This document shows positions 43,701-56,070 of a stretch of DNA of 64,000 bases, in pieces; the stretch's first letter is position 1; each line of letters starts with the position of its first letter. Position numbers and translations under genes: made by a program. The notes beneath the pieces are model-generated. The model did no database searches. It worked only from the letters and a program-made list of their open reading frames with translations, and had not been told where the DNA came from. The DNA lies in the NCBI RefSeq assembly GCF_000247815.1, contig NC_021671.1:20326038-20390037 (forward strand). The letters are read 5' to 3'. The stretch comes from Ficedula albicollis. Its lineage: Eukaryota; Chordata; Aves; Passeriformes; Muscicapidae.

Positions 43701-44850
43701 TAAAAGCCCTGGATAAGCCCAGAAAAAGGGATTGGAATCAAAGGAGTCCCTTTCCCAGACAGCTAATTACAACTTCTTAACAGTCAGACATTATACTGTT
43801 CACTACTCCATTTTTATTCGAGTATTTGCAGTGGAATTCTTTCTTCCTGGAATATCCTAACGCCTGCTAGTCAGGAGCGACAGATGTTGGCTCAGATCTC
43901 CAGCCTTCAGAGGGGGTATGAAATGCACATCATCCAAAGAAGGGCAGAAATTCTGCAACACCATTGTGCCTAATGACATTTTCTACTAGCTACTGCCAAA
44001 TGGTTTCCCAGATCTGCTCATCAGGGACATCTGGTATTCTGCATTAGCCAACATGAACTGGTCTGGAACTCAATAGCCTCAGGAATGTGGCGTAAATTTT
44101 CATACCTAAGGATGCTTCTTTTTGTGATAACAAAGTTACCTGGACTCATCTGCAGCTTTTGGAGGTCACCAAAATTTTAGATTATATTACAACATTGCAA
44201 ATGGGCTCTGTAGTTCACCTACACACTTGCCTCAGCAGCTATCCAATCTCATTTGGCATCCAGCCTTTCTAGTTTCTGGAATGATTTCTTCAATGATTCT
44301 GCATGGTCTGTAGACAGCTTCAGAAATGGTGCTTATAAACTCTGATGTATACAGAAGCTGATGTACACAAAACTAGGTAACAGCAGTTCACTTCTGCATA
44401 CCAACTAGAAAATGTAGGGACACTCAAGAGTAGGTAGATTATCTCTTGCCCTCTATATTTTTTTATTTATTCTACAGTTTCTGTAAACAAGTGAACATTT
44501 AAATTGCTAGGGGAAAAAAACTGCAGAAATCTAAACATAAATCATCATAATTTAATTTACCAACAAACACTCATGAGCTGACCAACAGCATGTCTCTCAG
44601 ATTCTCATCACTTTATTTACTGTTTCTCCTCTGCAAGTGGAAAAATGGTGATAGAATTCAATTTTGTTTTTACCAACATACAGAGACTGCTAAATTCACA
44701 ATACCCTTCTAAATTACAGTTTATATTAAGAACTAAGTGCTATGCTGTGCAGCCCACGGAAGATGGATGAGAAGACACTTTTCCCAATGAAGCATAGGAA
44801 AGCTTAAGGCTCATGTTTTCTTTGCAGTAGCAATATGCTACACCAACAAA
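40741..44850. other. Unique intronic DNA, nothing recognised
   Basis: AT-rich, with the TA microsatellite at 42.13 kb and a short G-run near 43.2 kb. No exon-like frame. Confidence 0.55.
42129..42153. repeat. (TA)n microsatellite-like run
   Basis: ACATATATATTTATATATATATG is an imperfect TA dinucleotide run. Confidence 0.8.
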
Positions 44851-44966
44851 TACAATAGAACACTTTCCAAAATGCTATTCCTTAGCAAGCCTTCTCCATA
44901 CTAAAACGTACAATAGAACACTTTCCAAAATGCTATTCCTCAGCAAGTCTTCTCCATACTAAGGCG
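44851..44966. repeat. 58-bp tandem duplication
   Basis: TACAATAGAACACTTTCC to CCATACTAAAACG is at 44851-44908 and 44909-44966, with about three or four differences. Confidence 0.93.
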
Positions 44967-45172
44967 AAATACAGCTGAAATCTATAGCAAACTGACCTTT
45001 GAATCTTTTTGCCTAATTTCATCAGCTAGAAGTCAAATTACATGCCACAAAAATGCAGATTCTAACATATTTTTATGCTAAATCAGACTATAACATTCCA
45101 GAAAAATCCAACTCTTGATGGTATTTAAGACTCACAAAGAGCACAACTACCAAACAAGTGTTCATTTTGGAC

Positions 45173-45228
45173 GCTCGCATTGTTTCATAAAACTTCTGCC
45201 GCTCACATTGTTTCATAAAACTTCTGCC
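45173..45228. repeat. 28-bp tandem duplication
   Basis: GCTCGCATTGTTTCATAAAA and the next 8 bases occur at 45173-45200 and 45201-45228, with one change (CGC/CAC) and a difference at the last bases. Confidence 0.9.
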
Positions 45229-47087
45229 TCTTAATTCTGTTTCTTTTCTTCCTTTTTTTTCTTTAACCGCTCTGGAGGTCCAAAGTTTTTGATGAAATAA
45301 GAGTAAATATCAAACCCATGCTTTACCTCACCTGAAAACTTAGTTTTGTTCATCTCTAAGAAAGTTGCCTTTTTTCATCAGTTCCCAAATATTCATCAGC
45401 ATATGGGAGTTCTTCCTATCCTCCGGCATTTTTTTAAAACAGTATCTGAACAGTTCCAGGTGAGCACGGATTGTCTCACCAGATCTTCAAATCTATTCCC
45501 AATTACAGTGGAAACTAAGCAATTCTTTATGAAACACTGCCAAGTCCATCCCTTGGATGAACAGAAAACTCTGGTTTTCGAGCCTACCACTGAATGCTGA
45601 TGGGTTTTCTACAAGTAACTCAGGAAAAATATTTTGCAAATGGTTAAGAAGTTATAATCCAGTAACATGAATAAAAAGCTACTTCCAAACTACTGACAGA
45701 CATGTCATACTAAGCATTCTCAGCAAAAGCATTTCTCCTGATTTTCTGAACAGTGTAAGTAAAAATCAGAAGGGGAAAAAAAAAAAGAAAGAAAAAAGGA
45801 AAGGAAGCAGGGAAAAGAAAAAAGCCTAACAGTAATGCTTTTGGAATTTCCATCCAAGGGAGCAGACTCCTGGCTAAATCCAGAAGAAAGTGATCTTGAC
45901 TGCAGGTGATGCACTCTTCTGACACCAAGTGCCACTGCAATCAATCAGAATCACTATAGGAACATGGGGCAGAGGAAAGCAGACAGTTTTAAAATTGAAA
46001 TGTGAAAAGTGCATTTTTAATGTGAGCGTGGGTATTTTTAATTATGCACTATAAAGGCATATTTCAGGAAAATTCTGCATGGAAATAGCATGTCCTTTAG
46101 AAAATTCTTAATGTCCACTATCTACCTGGCGTAATAAAATGACAAAGGTGGCCTTAAATTTCAAAAACCAGCTTGAATTTTTACATTAAAATGACAAAGG
46201 TGGCCTTAAATTTCAAAAACCAGCTTGAATTTTTTTACATCCTCATATGGAATTTCAATGCTCATCAGCTTATAGACCACCAGATATCAAACTCCCAGTT
46301 CTTTCTAAGAGGAAAAAATAAATAGTAAAAAATTGTCTTTAATTGTTGGGGTTTTGTTCCACTCCACAACAATGAAATAAAAAGAAACGTGCAACAAACC
46401 AGGCAATTAGAACTAGTGGCTTCTTCTGGAGGAAAATTCTCTCCCATGTTTTACCAGGTGACAGTTTAATTCTGTGATCTGGTCTTTACAATGAACCCAG
46501 TGCCTGGTCATTACAGAGGTAAGTTTTCCTTCCAGGTGATCATCACCCTTATCACTAAGTATTTGTATGTGTTGATAAATGTCAAAAAATACTAAACAAG
46601 TCACCAGGCACTAAACTAAACTAAACCTTTATTGGAGGTAAAATAGCACTTTTTCTTCTACTGTGAAACAGCCACAACTTTCAGAACAACAGGCCTAAGT
46701 TACGAAAGTCTAACTTGAGAATGGAAAGTCATGATCTTTGCCTCCAAAACGACTGTTCATTTACAACTCAGACAATTCTTACAACAAAGACTCTCAACAG
46801 ATATTCTATAGGAGCTGCACAGTAAGCTGAGTGGGCATGTGTACCCAATGATGCATTTACAGACCCCTAAATCAACAAACATGCAACTCCTTTGCCATTA
46901 TTAACGCCGGGGTTTCAGCAAATTATTCAAAACAGCTGCTGGACTAGGTTTGCCAGTTTGAAGAACAGATCATGTCATCTTTCAGTGTCATACAAATTGC
47001 ACATCCCTGCTGAAGAGCCTGCCAAGGCTGGGAACCATCACACCCAGAAGCACTCCATCAGCACAGGGAAGCAGACCTAGGATTTTC
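45229..47087. other. Unique intronic DNA with one 52-bp duplication
   Basis: A purine-rich stretch around 45.77-45.82 kb is low complexity. Nothing else was recognised. Confidence 0.55.
46137..46240. repeat. 52-bp tandem duplication
   Basis: AAATGACAAAGGTGGCC to TTGAATTTTTACAT is at 46137-46188 and 46189-46240, the second with two extra T. Confidence 0.93.
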
Positions 47088-47329
47088 AGTCTCAAGCTGC
47101 GTCAAGGGAAAATTCAGTTGTATACTAGGAAAAGGTTTTTCACTGAAAGAGTGATAAAGTACTGGAATGGTCTGCCTGGGGAGGTGGTGGAGTCACCATC
47201 CCTGGATGTGTTTAAAGAAAGACTGGATGTGGCACCCAGTGCCATGGTCTAGTTGAGGTGTTAGGACATGGGTTGAACTTGATGATCTTGAAGGTCTCTT
47301 CCAACCTGGTTATTCTGTGAATTCTGTGA
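47088..47329 (+). mobile_element. CR1 3' end with intact tail repeats
   Basis: It reads CTGGAATGGTCTGCCTGGGG, GTCACCATCCCTGGATGTGT, TGATCTTGAAGGTCTCTTCC and ends ATTCTGTGAATTCTGTGAA, the typical CR1 octamer tail. About 240 bp, 5' truncated. Low decay suggests a younger insertion than the other fragments here. Confidence 0.93.
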
Positions 47330-47820
47330 AGGTATGTAAGGCAAGTTTCCTTCCCTCACCCAACCTGACAGCAGTGGAGGCTGCAGCTCTGTGCTGAGGG
47401 CTCTGCATTTACTCTGCTCAGGTACAAGGGGCAGCTGCGGCTGGTCAGACACACACAGCTGGCACTGGGACAGGCAGGTCCTACCAGATGAAATTAGAGC
47501 AACAGTTAAGCCTGCAAAGAAAGTTTCTGGCTGCTATTCAAGCTGCACTGTTATTTACTGAGCAAAGAGATGCTGTACACAGGGTTATTTGGCCTATGCA
47601 GTGTGCACAGTCTGGCTGGAAGGAGAAAAACCCAACACGTTTTAGTTGCGAGGTCTGTGCCACTCAGCTCAGGAAGAAAAAAAAGAAGCAAAGATGGAAT
47701 AAAACTAATGTATGTGAGAAACAAAGTAGCTATGCTGTTCTTACTCAACTTTTGAAAAGACTAAACAAAAGCAAAAGTAAAGTTTCCTTATGGCTCCACA
47801 TACCATTAAACAAACTTTAC

Positions 47821-48390
47821 AGCTTCCTGTCACTGATCCCTAAAGGCAGAACCACCATGAATTTGCTGTCTAATGCTCAGAACTGCTCATTCCTGAACAT
47901 AATTATAAACGAAAGCCTAAACCACCTATTCCCCCAATACCTTTAAAAGCCAGAATACTGAACTAATTAATAAAAAAGGGATGTGGATCAAGAAGGTGTT
48001 TTTATTGTGGTCAGAGTGCCACACACAATGCCTGTGCCAACAGTGCCCAGCAGTCCAATCAGGACAACTGGTGAGTCAGCATTAAATACTCACTGTGAAA
48101 GGGGGAGCTTCCTGTCACTGATCCCTAAAGGCAGAACCACCATGAATTTGCTGTCTAATTCTCAGAACTGCTCACTCCTGAACATAATTATAAACGAAAG
48201 CCTAAACCACCTATTCCCCCAATACCTTTAAAAGCCAGAATACTGAACTAATTAATAAAAAAGGGATGTGGATCAAGAAGGTGTTTTTATTGTGGTCAGA
48301 GTGCCACACACAATGCCTGTGCCAACAGTGCCCAGCAGTCCAATCAGGACAATTGGTGAGTCAGCATTAAATACTCACTCTGAAAGGGGG
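47821..48390. repeat. 285-bp tandem duplication
   Basis: The unit AGCTTCCTGTCACTGATC to TGAAAGGGGG occurs at 47821-48105 and 48106-48390, with about four substitutions (for example AATGCTC/AATTCTC, TCATTCC/TCACTCC, CAACTGG/CAATTGG). The unit lies just past the CR1 end at 47.33 kb but is not CR1-like. Confidence 0.96.
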
Positions 48391-51300
48391 AACTGGTGAA
48401 AGAAAGCTGCTTCAGTTGGAAACTGATTGGAGGGGGATGGGGGAAAAGAACTAAAACAGAAACGGAGAGACAAACTGTTTTCTGCTTACCATCACATTTG
48501 TAGAAGAAAAAAAAAAAAGAATATTTTGAACACTGAGTAGGCTAAATGTCAGTTCTTATAATTACAGCCTGGTAAACAAATATATACAAATATTACTGGT
48601 AACATTTTATGCAGCTAGAATAAATTTCAGCTTATTTTTATATTATTATTCAGTTATTTTGAAATAACATCCAGTAGAACAGGTATTGTCTCCTCTAATT
48701 GGAAAGCTGTTCATTACAGCACTGAACTATGAACAATTTGAAAAAAAAATTGAAACTAATGCTGCCTTACCTTCTTCCATGAAAGAAACATTTTAAACAT
48801 TTAACATAAAAATAGAATTTCTCTTTTTTTAGACCCAGCACTTAACATGAGCAAATGCAATGAACTCTGACATTAATGGCTAAAGAACACCAATGAAAGG
48901 GAAACACTCCTAAAAACACACATTTGTCTAGTCATTACAAGGCCAAAGAACACTGTGAGGTTTGGACAAGCCTTAGAAAACACAACAAAAAAGCAAATCA
49001 ACCTTCTGCCATTAAAGAAATACAAAGTACTTTTGCTGAGATGAAGGAGGAGGCTTGCAGTGACATCTGGAAGAGTGAAATTCATCCCTTACCCTTTACA
49101 TAGCAGGCTACTATTGAAATCTATTCAACAGTCACAGCACCAAGTAGCACACCCAGATGCCACGGACAACTTGAATCCAACAGGACAACTATGGGAACAA
49201 CGGCAGGGGCAAAGAATCTGCCATTTCAGAACAGCCCTGTCTCAACAAGACCTCCACAGGACCTTAATGCCTATTATAGCCATCAAAAGAGAAGAATAAT
49301 AATCAATGCTTTGCTCTGAAAGAACACGCCCTTGTATCAGTAAACAAATATTCAACATATTCAGCATCAAAGAATAAGGATATTGGAAGTTGTTTTTATC
49401 CAAACATGTCAACTAAAGAAAAACAGATTTGTATTTCACTGTTCATATTCCAAGAATATTACTTATAAAGTGGTCTTTTGTAAGGCAAGCTAACTATAAC
49501 TCATGCATATGCATTATGTTAGCCACCTAGAAAAAAAGTGTAAAAGCTACAGTATTTTTAATTGTGCATCCTGAGAGTACTTCTTTTTATATACTATGTA
49601 TTTTTTACAATAAAACACCCCACTAAAAGAGCTTTAGTAGTTCGAAATTAATTTTTTTCTATGGAATCATTTGTTGTGAGGCTTTTTAGAGTTCTCCTTT
49701 AGACATATCCTTCAAGATCTCCATAACCACCATCTTTTTTAGACCACATATTTAGTGATGTGATGGAGTTGATGGATAAACATTGCAAAGTATGAAAGTT
49801 ATCAACAAGGAAGGGGGCTGATGAAGGGCCATATATGTATAAGAAATGACAGAAGATACAGAAGGAAGAGAAAAACTGCTGTATGGAAACTCCACAAAGT
49901 TTACTACTGCTGTTGCTAAAAAAATAGAAAGCCACATGATTGAAAGCATAATTAAAAATTCAGGCTACTTATGCACCTATAAAACTCCCACTTCCAGTTT
50001 AAAAATGAAGAGCATTTGAAAAGCAAGCCATTAATACTCCCCAGTTATTTTTCTGTGGTCTCAGAAGTAGCACAGACACACTATACTTGCTTCTGTAAGT
50101 TCTTTCCAAGTTCAGAAATAGAACATTTGAAAGAAACCTTTTATCTCTTCAGACAGCTTCCAGAACCTGGAAAACACATCCACAGAAAGGATGTAACTGC
50201 AAACTTGCTGCTAGGAATGAACACAGGTTCATTATTTAAAAGATAACCAAAGAAAATTAAACAACCTCTCATTTACCCTGGACAGTTTAACCTTCTACTA
50301 CAAGCAATCTAGGAAAATTAATCCCTTGGACAACCACACTCCTCTGCTGCCTAATAAAGTAAAAATATGATTATAAATCTGCTTTTAATAATAACAGGAA
50401 GCCAGTTTCTTTAGACTGCATGGCATGGGAGCAAGGGTGCAACACCTTCATACTTCAGGATGTGCAAGATACACAAAGCTGCATTTAGCACACAGAACCT
50501 GCACTTGGTCTCCCAAGTGCCCAAGCAAAGCCAGGTCAAGTCAAGGCAGCAGAACAGGCTCCAAAGGCAGGAAAAGGAAGCAAGAGGAACTAGGAAAGAT
50601 CTGAGGAATTTCAGAGGGGCTGAAGCAGCTTCTCCTCACTCCAAGCCATCTTTTGCAGAAACTCCCTCCTTCCTGGATTTGCTCCTATGTGGGGTTCCCA
50701 TGCAGCCTCCCCACTTCCCAGAGGGACCTGCAGGAAGGTTTCATCTCCATGCTCCCACCACTAAATGGGGTGCAATGTCACAGAGCTCAGCACACACCAG
50801 AAGCTCCCCTTCCTCTCCTCCCCTGCACCTCCCTGTCCAAGACAACATGCTTCAACCACTTCTGCCATGCCAGTTTAAATATCTACCAGCAGAAATTAGA
50901 CAAACCAAAAACAGTTTTCTCGTGGTTTTAGCCCCTGAAGTAGCTCACCATGGCGTGAGACAAAGGGCTGCAGGGGACAAAATGGGAAAACTGAGAAGCA
51001 AAAGGAAGTGGAAATCACACCCCACAGCCTCATTAGGTTTTCTCCAGGAGATGTTACATGAGGCTGATCATATTACAGAAGTTCCCCCTCAAAGTGCCTC
51101 AGAGTACAGGGACTAATTCTTCCCCATACCAAATAAAAATGATTTTAAAAAAGCCAAATGCTTTCTGTTTTTTTGGACCTTTGTTTTTTTAAGCCAAAAT
51201 GAAACATAAATACATTCCCCAACAACTACAGATTTTGCAGTCAAGTTATCTGCATTCAAAGAGGGGCAAGTCACAGGGCCCATCAGTGAACCAATGCAGG

Positions 51301-52037
51301 AGTTGAGCTTCACCCTGAGAAAAGGCATCATCCTGACTGCAGGGTCTGTGAGACACAAAATGCACAGGGAGTCAAGGACCACCTTGTTATTTCATGTGTT
51401 GAGTTAGTTCAAGCTTAGCCACCAGAAACTCCTCAGAAAAATAAAGACTTTCAAGCAGAAACTCAAGACCTTAGAAGACAAAAAAATTGTTTCTGTTCCA
51501 ATGCTGGAGTGAATTCTTTCATTTTTTAAAACAGCAGTCACACAGATTACAGCACATCTCACCAATTAATTCAACCAGCCTTATGAAGCAAATAAACTCC
51601 TACGCAGGCAACAATGCAAGTTCACCTTCACATAAAGATCAGCTAGTCTTGAACTATTAGTTCAAAGGGCAAATTAGCCCCCACCCAATACAACATTCAT
51701 TAAATTCCTTTCTCCAATTTCTCTCCTTCTACCTTTGCCATTTCTCCCCTATTACATGCTGTAGCCCATACTCACCCTGCCTTCAAAGCAGAGAAGTCAA
51801 GTACAGATCATTCCCCACGTGCAGTTTCTCTCTGTCCCCCTTCACTGTGTGCCCTGACAGAGGAGAGGGCACTCCTTGTAAACATGACAGGTAACACATA
51901 ATACATTATGCAAAGCAAAGACCTAGGCAGATAGCCAATTTCATGAGAAAACTATCTGCCTGCCCCACTGGGGGCAAAAACCTTCAAAGATAAAAATTAA
52001 AAATTCAGTTAACATCATCTGTGGCTTGCGACAAGTC

Positions 52038-52055
52038 AAAAAAAAAAAAAAAAAA
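52038..52055. repeat. 18-bp poly-A tract
   Basis: A pure A run with no adjacent retroelement body recognised. Confidence 0.9.
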
Positions 52056-52367
52056 CAAGAAAAGCAGATGCCTTTAAATGGCAACTTTGAATATGATCCA
52101 AAACCTAACGCCAATAAAAAACCTATGAAATGCAACAATTTCTACCTGAACAGATATAGTACATTTTGACTTATCAGCCACATTGTACAGTCAAAACAAA
52201 ACTTGTGTCTTTTCCATGACAGAGGTGCACGACCTGTTACAATCTGCAGTGTTAGACAGACCACCCCCTTCTAGAGTGGGTAAGTTGACACTACCATACA
52301 TAACCCTCAATGTTATTTCTTTTTCCTGGGATAAAGGGCTAACATCACAAGCCAAGAAAATTATTAG

Positions 52368-52450
52368 GATCATAGAATGGTTTGGGTTTGAAAGGAAGAT
52401 CATCTAGTTCCAGCCCCAAAGTCTGCTGGAGCAGGCTCTTGTGTGCAATT
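52368..52450 (-). mobile_element. CR1 3' end fragment (short)
   Basis: GATCATAGAATGGTTTGGGT then GATCATCTAGTTCCAGCCCC is the inverted CR1 tail and terminal region. Similarity fades after about 52450. Confidence 0.75.
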
Positions 52451-55118
52451 GCCATCTCTGCTGTCTCAAGGCTCTGTCACAGATGCCTCAAGGCTTGTCA
52501 GAGCCTCATTTAGAGCGAGGCAAACTCAGTGCCATCATTCAGGCATTCAGGTAATGAAGCATCCTGCCTCCACAAATCTGCTTAGAGATGGAATATTTCC
52601 AGATTTCTTCTCCAGTTCTCTCCTGCTCTATTTCAGTCAAACAGAGAGCCCAAGTGAAATAAGGCAGCTCGGACATGTAACACATGCCTGGCTTGTTTTA
52701 CATGGCTGGTGCAACTGCTAGTACTCCTGGGAGCATTTACTGCCTAAAGAATAATTTTGCCTTCCAAACATATGAGGACTGCCAAATCCAGGGGAATACA
52801 ATCACAAATTCAAGATTAAGAACAAACAGTGAAACTGCAAAATCTATGAGCAACATAAGCAAAACCTTATGGGCTGCATAATGCTGGGAAGCTATTTTAA
52901 ACAAATATGTAAGCACTTACATTAGAAAGGCTGACAGTTTATCTGAACAATTAAAAATCCATCATGCACAAACCTTAATGAAAACCTTCACTCTAAATAA
53001 GGTACAATCCATACTAAAAAGTTTTACAAATAGTGATTTTAGATTTTCTTCTTAAACAGTGTTAGTTTCAAAAATTATGTCTTTTCTCTCTCACTCCCTA
53101 AAAATAAACAGAAAGGACATATGCAGAAATAAATTCTAAGAACAGAAGGGAGATTTTTTTGGTCTTTTTGATTGTTAATGTAAATCACTTAGTAGTTTTC
53201 ATCAATCCACACATCACACCTTTTTGTTTTGATTATCTATAGATATAAAAGTCATAATACCTTGCAATATCCCAAGCCTCTTTCCCTTAAGCCTTAAAAA
53301 AATTTCAGCAAAATCTAAAAATAAACTGTCAAGAGCCAGATCATAAGAAGACTCATTCTCAATATTTGACTCTAGCATACAAATATTCCTTCTTAGTCTT
53401 TACCCCCTTCTTTCGTTTCTGTGTTTAAATTACGTTTTTACCAGCAGTTCAGAAAATCTTGCAAGATATCCATCTATTCTGCAGAGCCTTATCTCCCCAC
53501 ACTCCCATAGCTAAATCTGATACCTGACAAGTCCACTCACTAACTTTATTATAATTAAAAATGTTGGTTATTATAACTAATGAAAAGTAATTTCACAGTT
53601 TGTGGCCAATATCAACATATTAAAGGGAGTTTCTGCACACTCTGGACTAAAGGAATACTGGTAGAAACTTCTACAGCACCAGGTCCTAATTTAGGTCAGA
53701 GGGAATTTTGAGTCCTGAGTACTTTACATCTCTAGCTCCAATGTACTTTCACAGGTTTAGATTTTAAGCAGTGTGGATTTCACTAGGATTTTAAATGCAA
53801 TTACTTACTGAAATTTGTATTACTGGCACTGTTATTTGCTTCATTTCCAGTCAATGGAATAATTATCAGAAAAAGAGACTCACTGATTATTTTAAAGGTC
53901 TTTAAACATACCTTCAATAAATGTGCAGCCTTTTCACTTCACAGATTTCTTCAAGGTACGTCACAAAACTAATCGCTTTATTCACGATTACAAAAAAGCA
54001 GCTTTAAATACAGTCTGGTATTATCAGAAGTCAATTCCTGTTCAAGCATGTTGCTGTAGTATTTAAACATGGATACTTTATCAGCACCAAAAGTTTCCAT
54101 AACGTGTATCCAAATAGGTCATATGCAAACAGTCAAGAAAAGGATTAATTCACATACCTGGATGGTCTTCCCTGATTTAATAGAGCTATTTGTGCATCAC
54201 ACAGTAGGACTGGAACCCAAAATTATCTTTCCTTTCCTCATGTTGGATTTTTTGCATAATTTGTCTACAGCAGTTAGAGATCCTTCTCAGATGATGGTTC
54301 ATTTTTTAAGAGGTGGTAGCTCCTACGTGACTTTAGTCAATTCTTTATCCCATCAGTCAGATACTAAATTGTGATAGATCTGACAAACTGCTTGGAAATG
54401 CTTTCAGGAGCAGTAAAATCCCCCTTCTTCCCCACATTATGAGTGGAGCTGAGACCATGCATCATCATCTCATTATTTCAGGTCATGGTTTGTATTCCCT
54501 ATGAACAGCCTGGTACACTTCCATAACGATCTAGAATGCTGGAAAATATGGTAACATATCCTCCTTTTTTATTACTGCTATGGTGAGAATTTTCTTTCAA
54601 TTTAACTGAAATTTCCCACATGAATCTGTCAGGATGAAAAGCAGGCTTCTCAAAAACAAACCAAGCAACCAAATCATACCATGAATAAGCAAACCTTCTC
54701 CCCCTTCAAAAAACTAAACATAAACTGTCAAACACCTCAAGTTTATCCTGGTACCAGTACAATAGAGGCAAAAAATCCAAAAAGAAAACCCTCTTCTGTC
54801 TTCTCACGCCATATAAAAATTTAAACAGAGTGACTTAAACACGCACATACAAGAACATTGCAGGCGACAATTATAAGAGAAACTATCCCAAGATTCTTGA
54901 TTTGGTCATGTCACCAACAATTTTACATTACAGATTGAAGTCTTCCAAAATAAACCAAAAGCAAAAAAGAAAAGCCATCTTTCTAGAAATAAAAGCATTA
55001 TATCAAACCTGCACATTTTGATTTTTTTAAATCAAAGCATAAATTCTCAAAGTTTTTATTCCATTTTCTTCAGTAATTAGTAGAAGAGGAGAAACAAAGC
55101 ATTACTTGGAGTTTATTC

Positions 55119-55135
55119 TTTTTTTTTTTTTTTTT
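55119..55135. repeat. 17-bp poly-T tract
   Basis: A pure T run within unique DNA. On the intron (minus) strand it reads poly-A. Confidence 0.9.
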
Positions 55136-55960
55136 GCTTTCTCAGAAATTACCTGAGACAATGTTGCTTGTGGTAGAGAGAACATACAGGTTCAGCAGAG
55201 TTGTATCATCATTCACTGGCCACTTGACAAGTTTACAGCAATTCATAATATAAGGAGTGGTTTTAATAAATCTCTAAACTGCTGAAGTCACTATGACATC
55301 CAACATTACTAACATCACAAACATTAAAGCATGTGTCTTTATTATGTGTGTCAGCTAACAAAACAAAACAGACAAATAATAAAATATATAAGGTAAAGCT
55401 CCTATATTAATGTGACTAGGCAAATGTGCCCCTAAATGTAATGCAGCCCTCAAGAAAAAAGGCTGAAATGAATTATTGGTTATTTGAATTATCATCCAGT
55501 ATAATAAAATCCTTTTTGGAATTAAATTACCTCCTTTGAACATAAAAAGGATAATCATAGGCTTTCTTACTGAGTCTTTTGTAAATACTGAAAATAACTT
55601 ACAAGCTACGATATTGTCATTGCAAAGAGTACTCATAAAAATTGTTCCAAAAATCATATTCAAAACAGCATCAGTTAGTTAATCACACTTTCAATTGTCT
55701 CTCCATTAAGATAGGGGTTTTTTAAACTTCACAGGAAAATAAAAAATTGGCAAGGAAAATCACAAATAAAGAAAGGTGCTATTCTGATGAAGACAGAGAA
55801 GCATCCCAAAATCTTTAATTCATTAAAAAAAACCAAAAACACAAAAACAAAGCCACAAACAGCAAACAACAGACGGGCTAATTTTAGAACTTTAAATCTA
55901 AAAAACATACATCTGCTTGGCTGCATAAAAATAACCAAACCATGAAGACAAGCAACTCAC

Positions 55961-56070
55961 TTCCCAAAAAAACCCAAAAAAACTCAAACAAACAAACAAA
56001 CAAACAAAACAAACAAAAACACAACAGGAAACAAACAAACAAACAACAAAAACAAACAAAAACACAACAG
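55961..56070. repeat. (CAAA)n simple repeat with 43-bp internal repeat
   Basis: CAAA tetramers dominate. The phrase AAACAAAAACACAACAG recurs at a 43-bp offset, ending at 56027 and 56070. Typical slippage-prone low-complexity DNA. Confidence 0.9.

Noticed and set aside
50460..51116. 218-codon plus-strand frame
   Set aside because: No domain, no CpG or splice context; a chance frame in GC-richer intronic DNA on the antisense strand.
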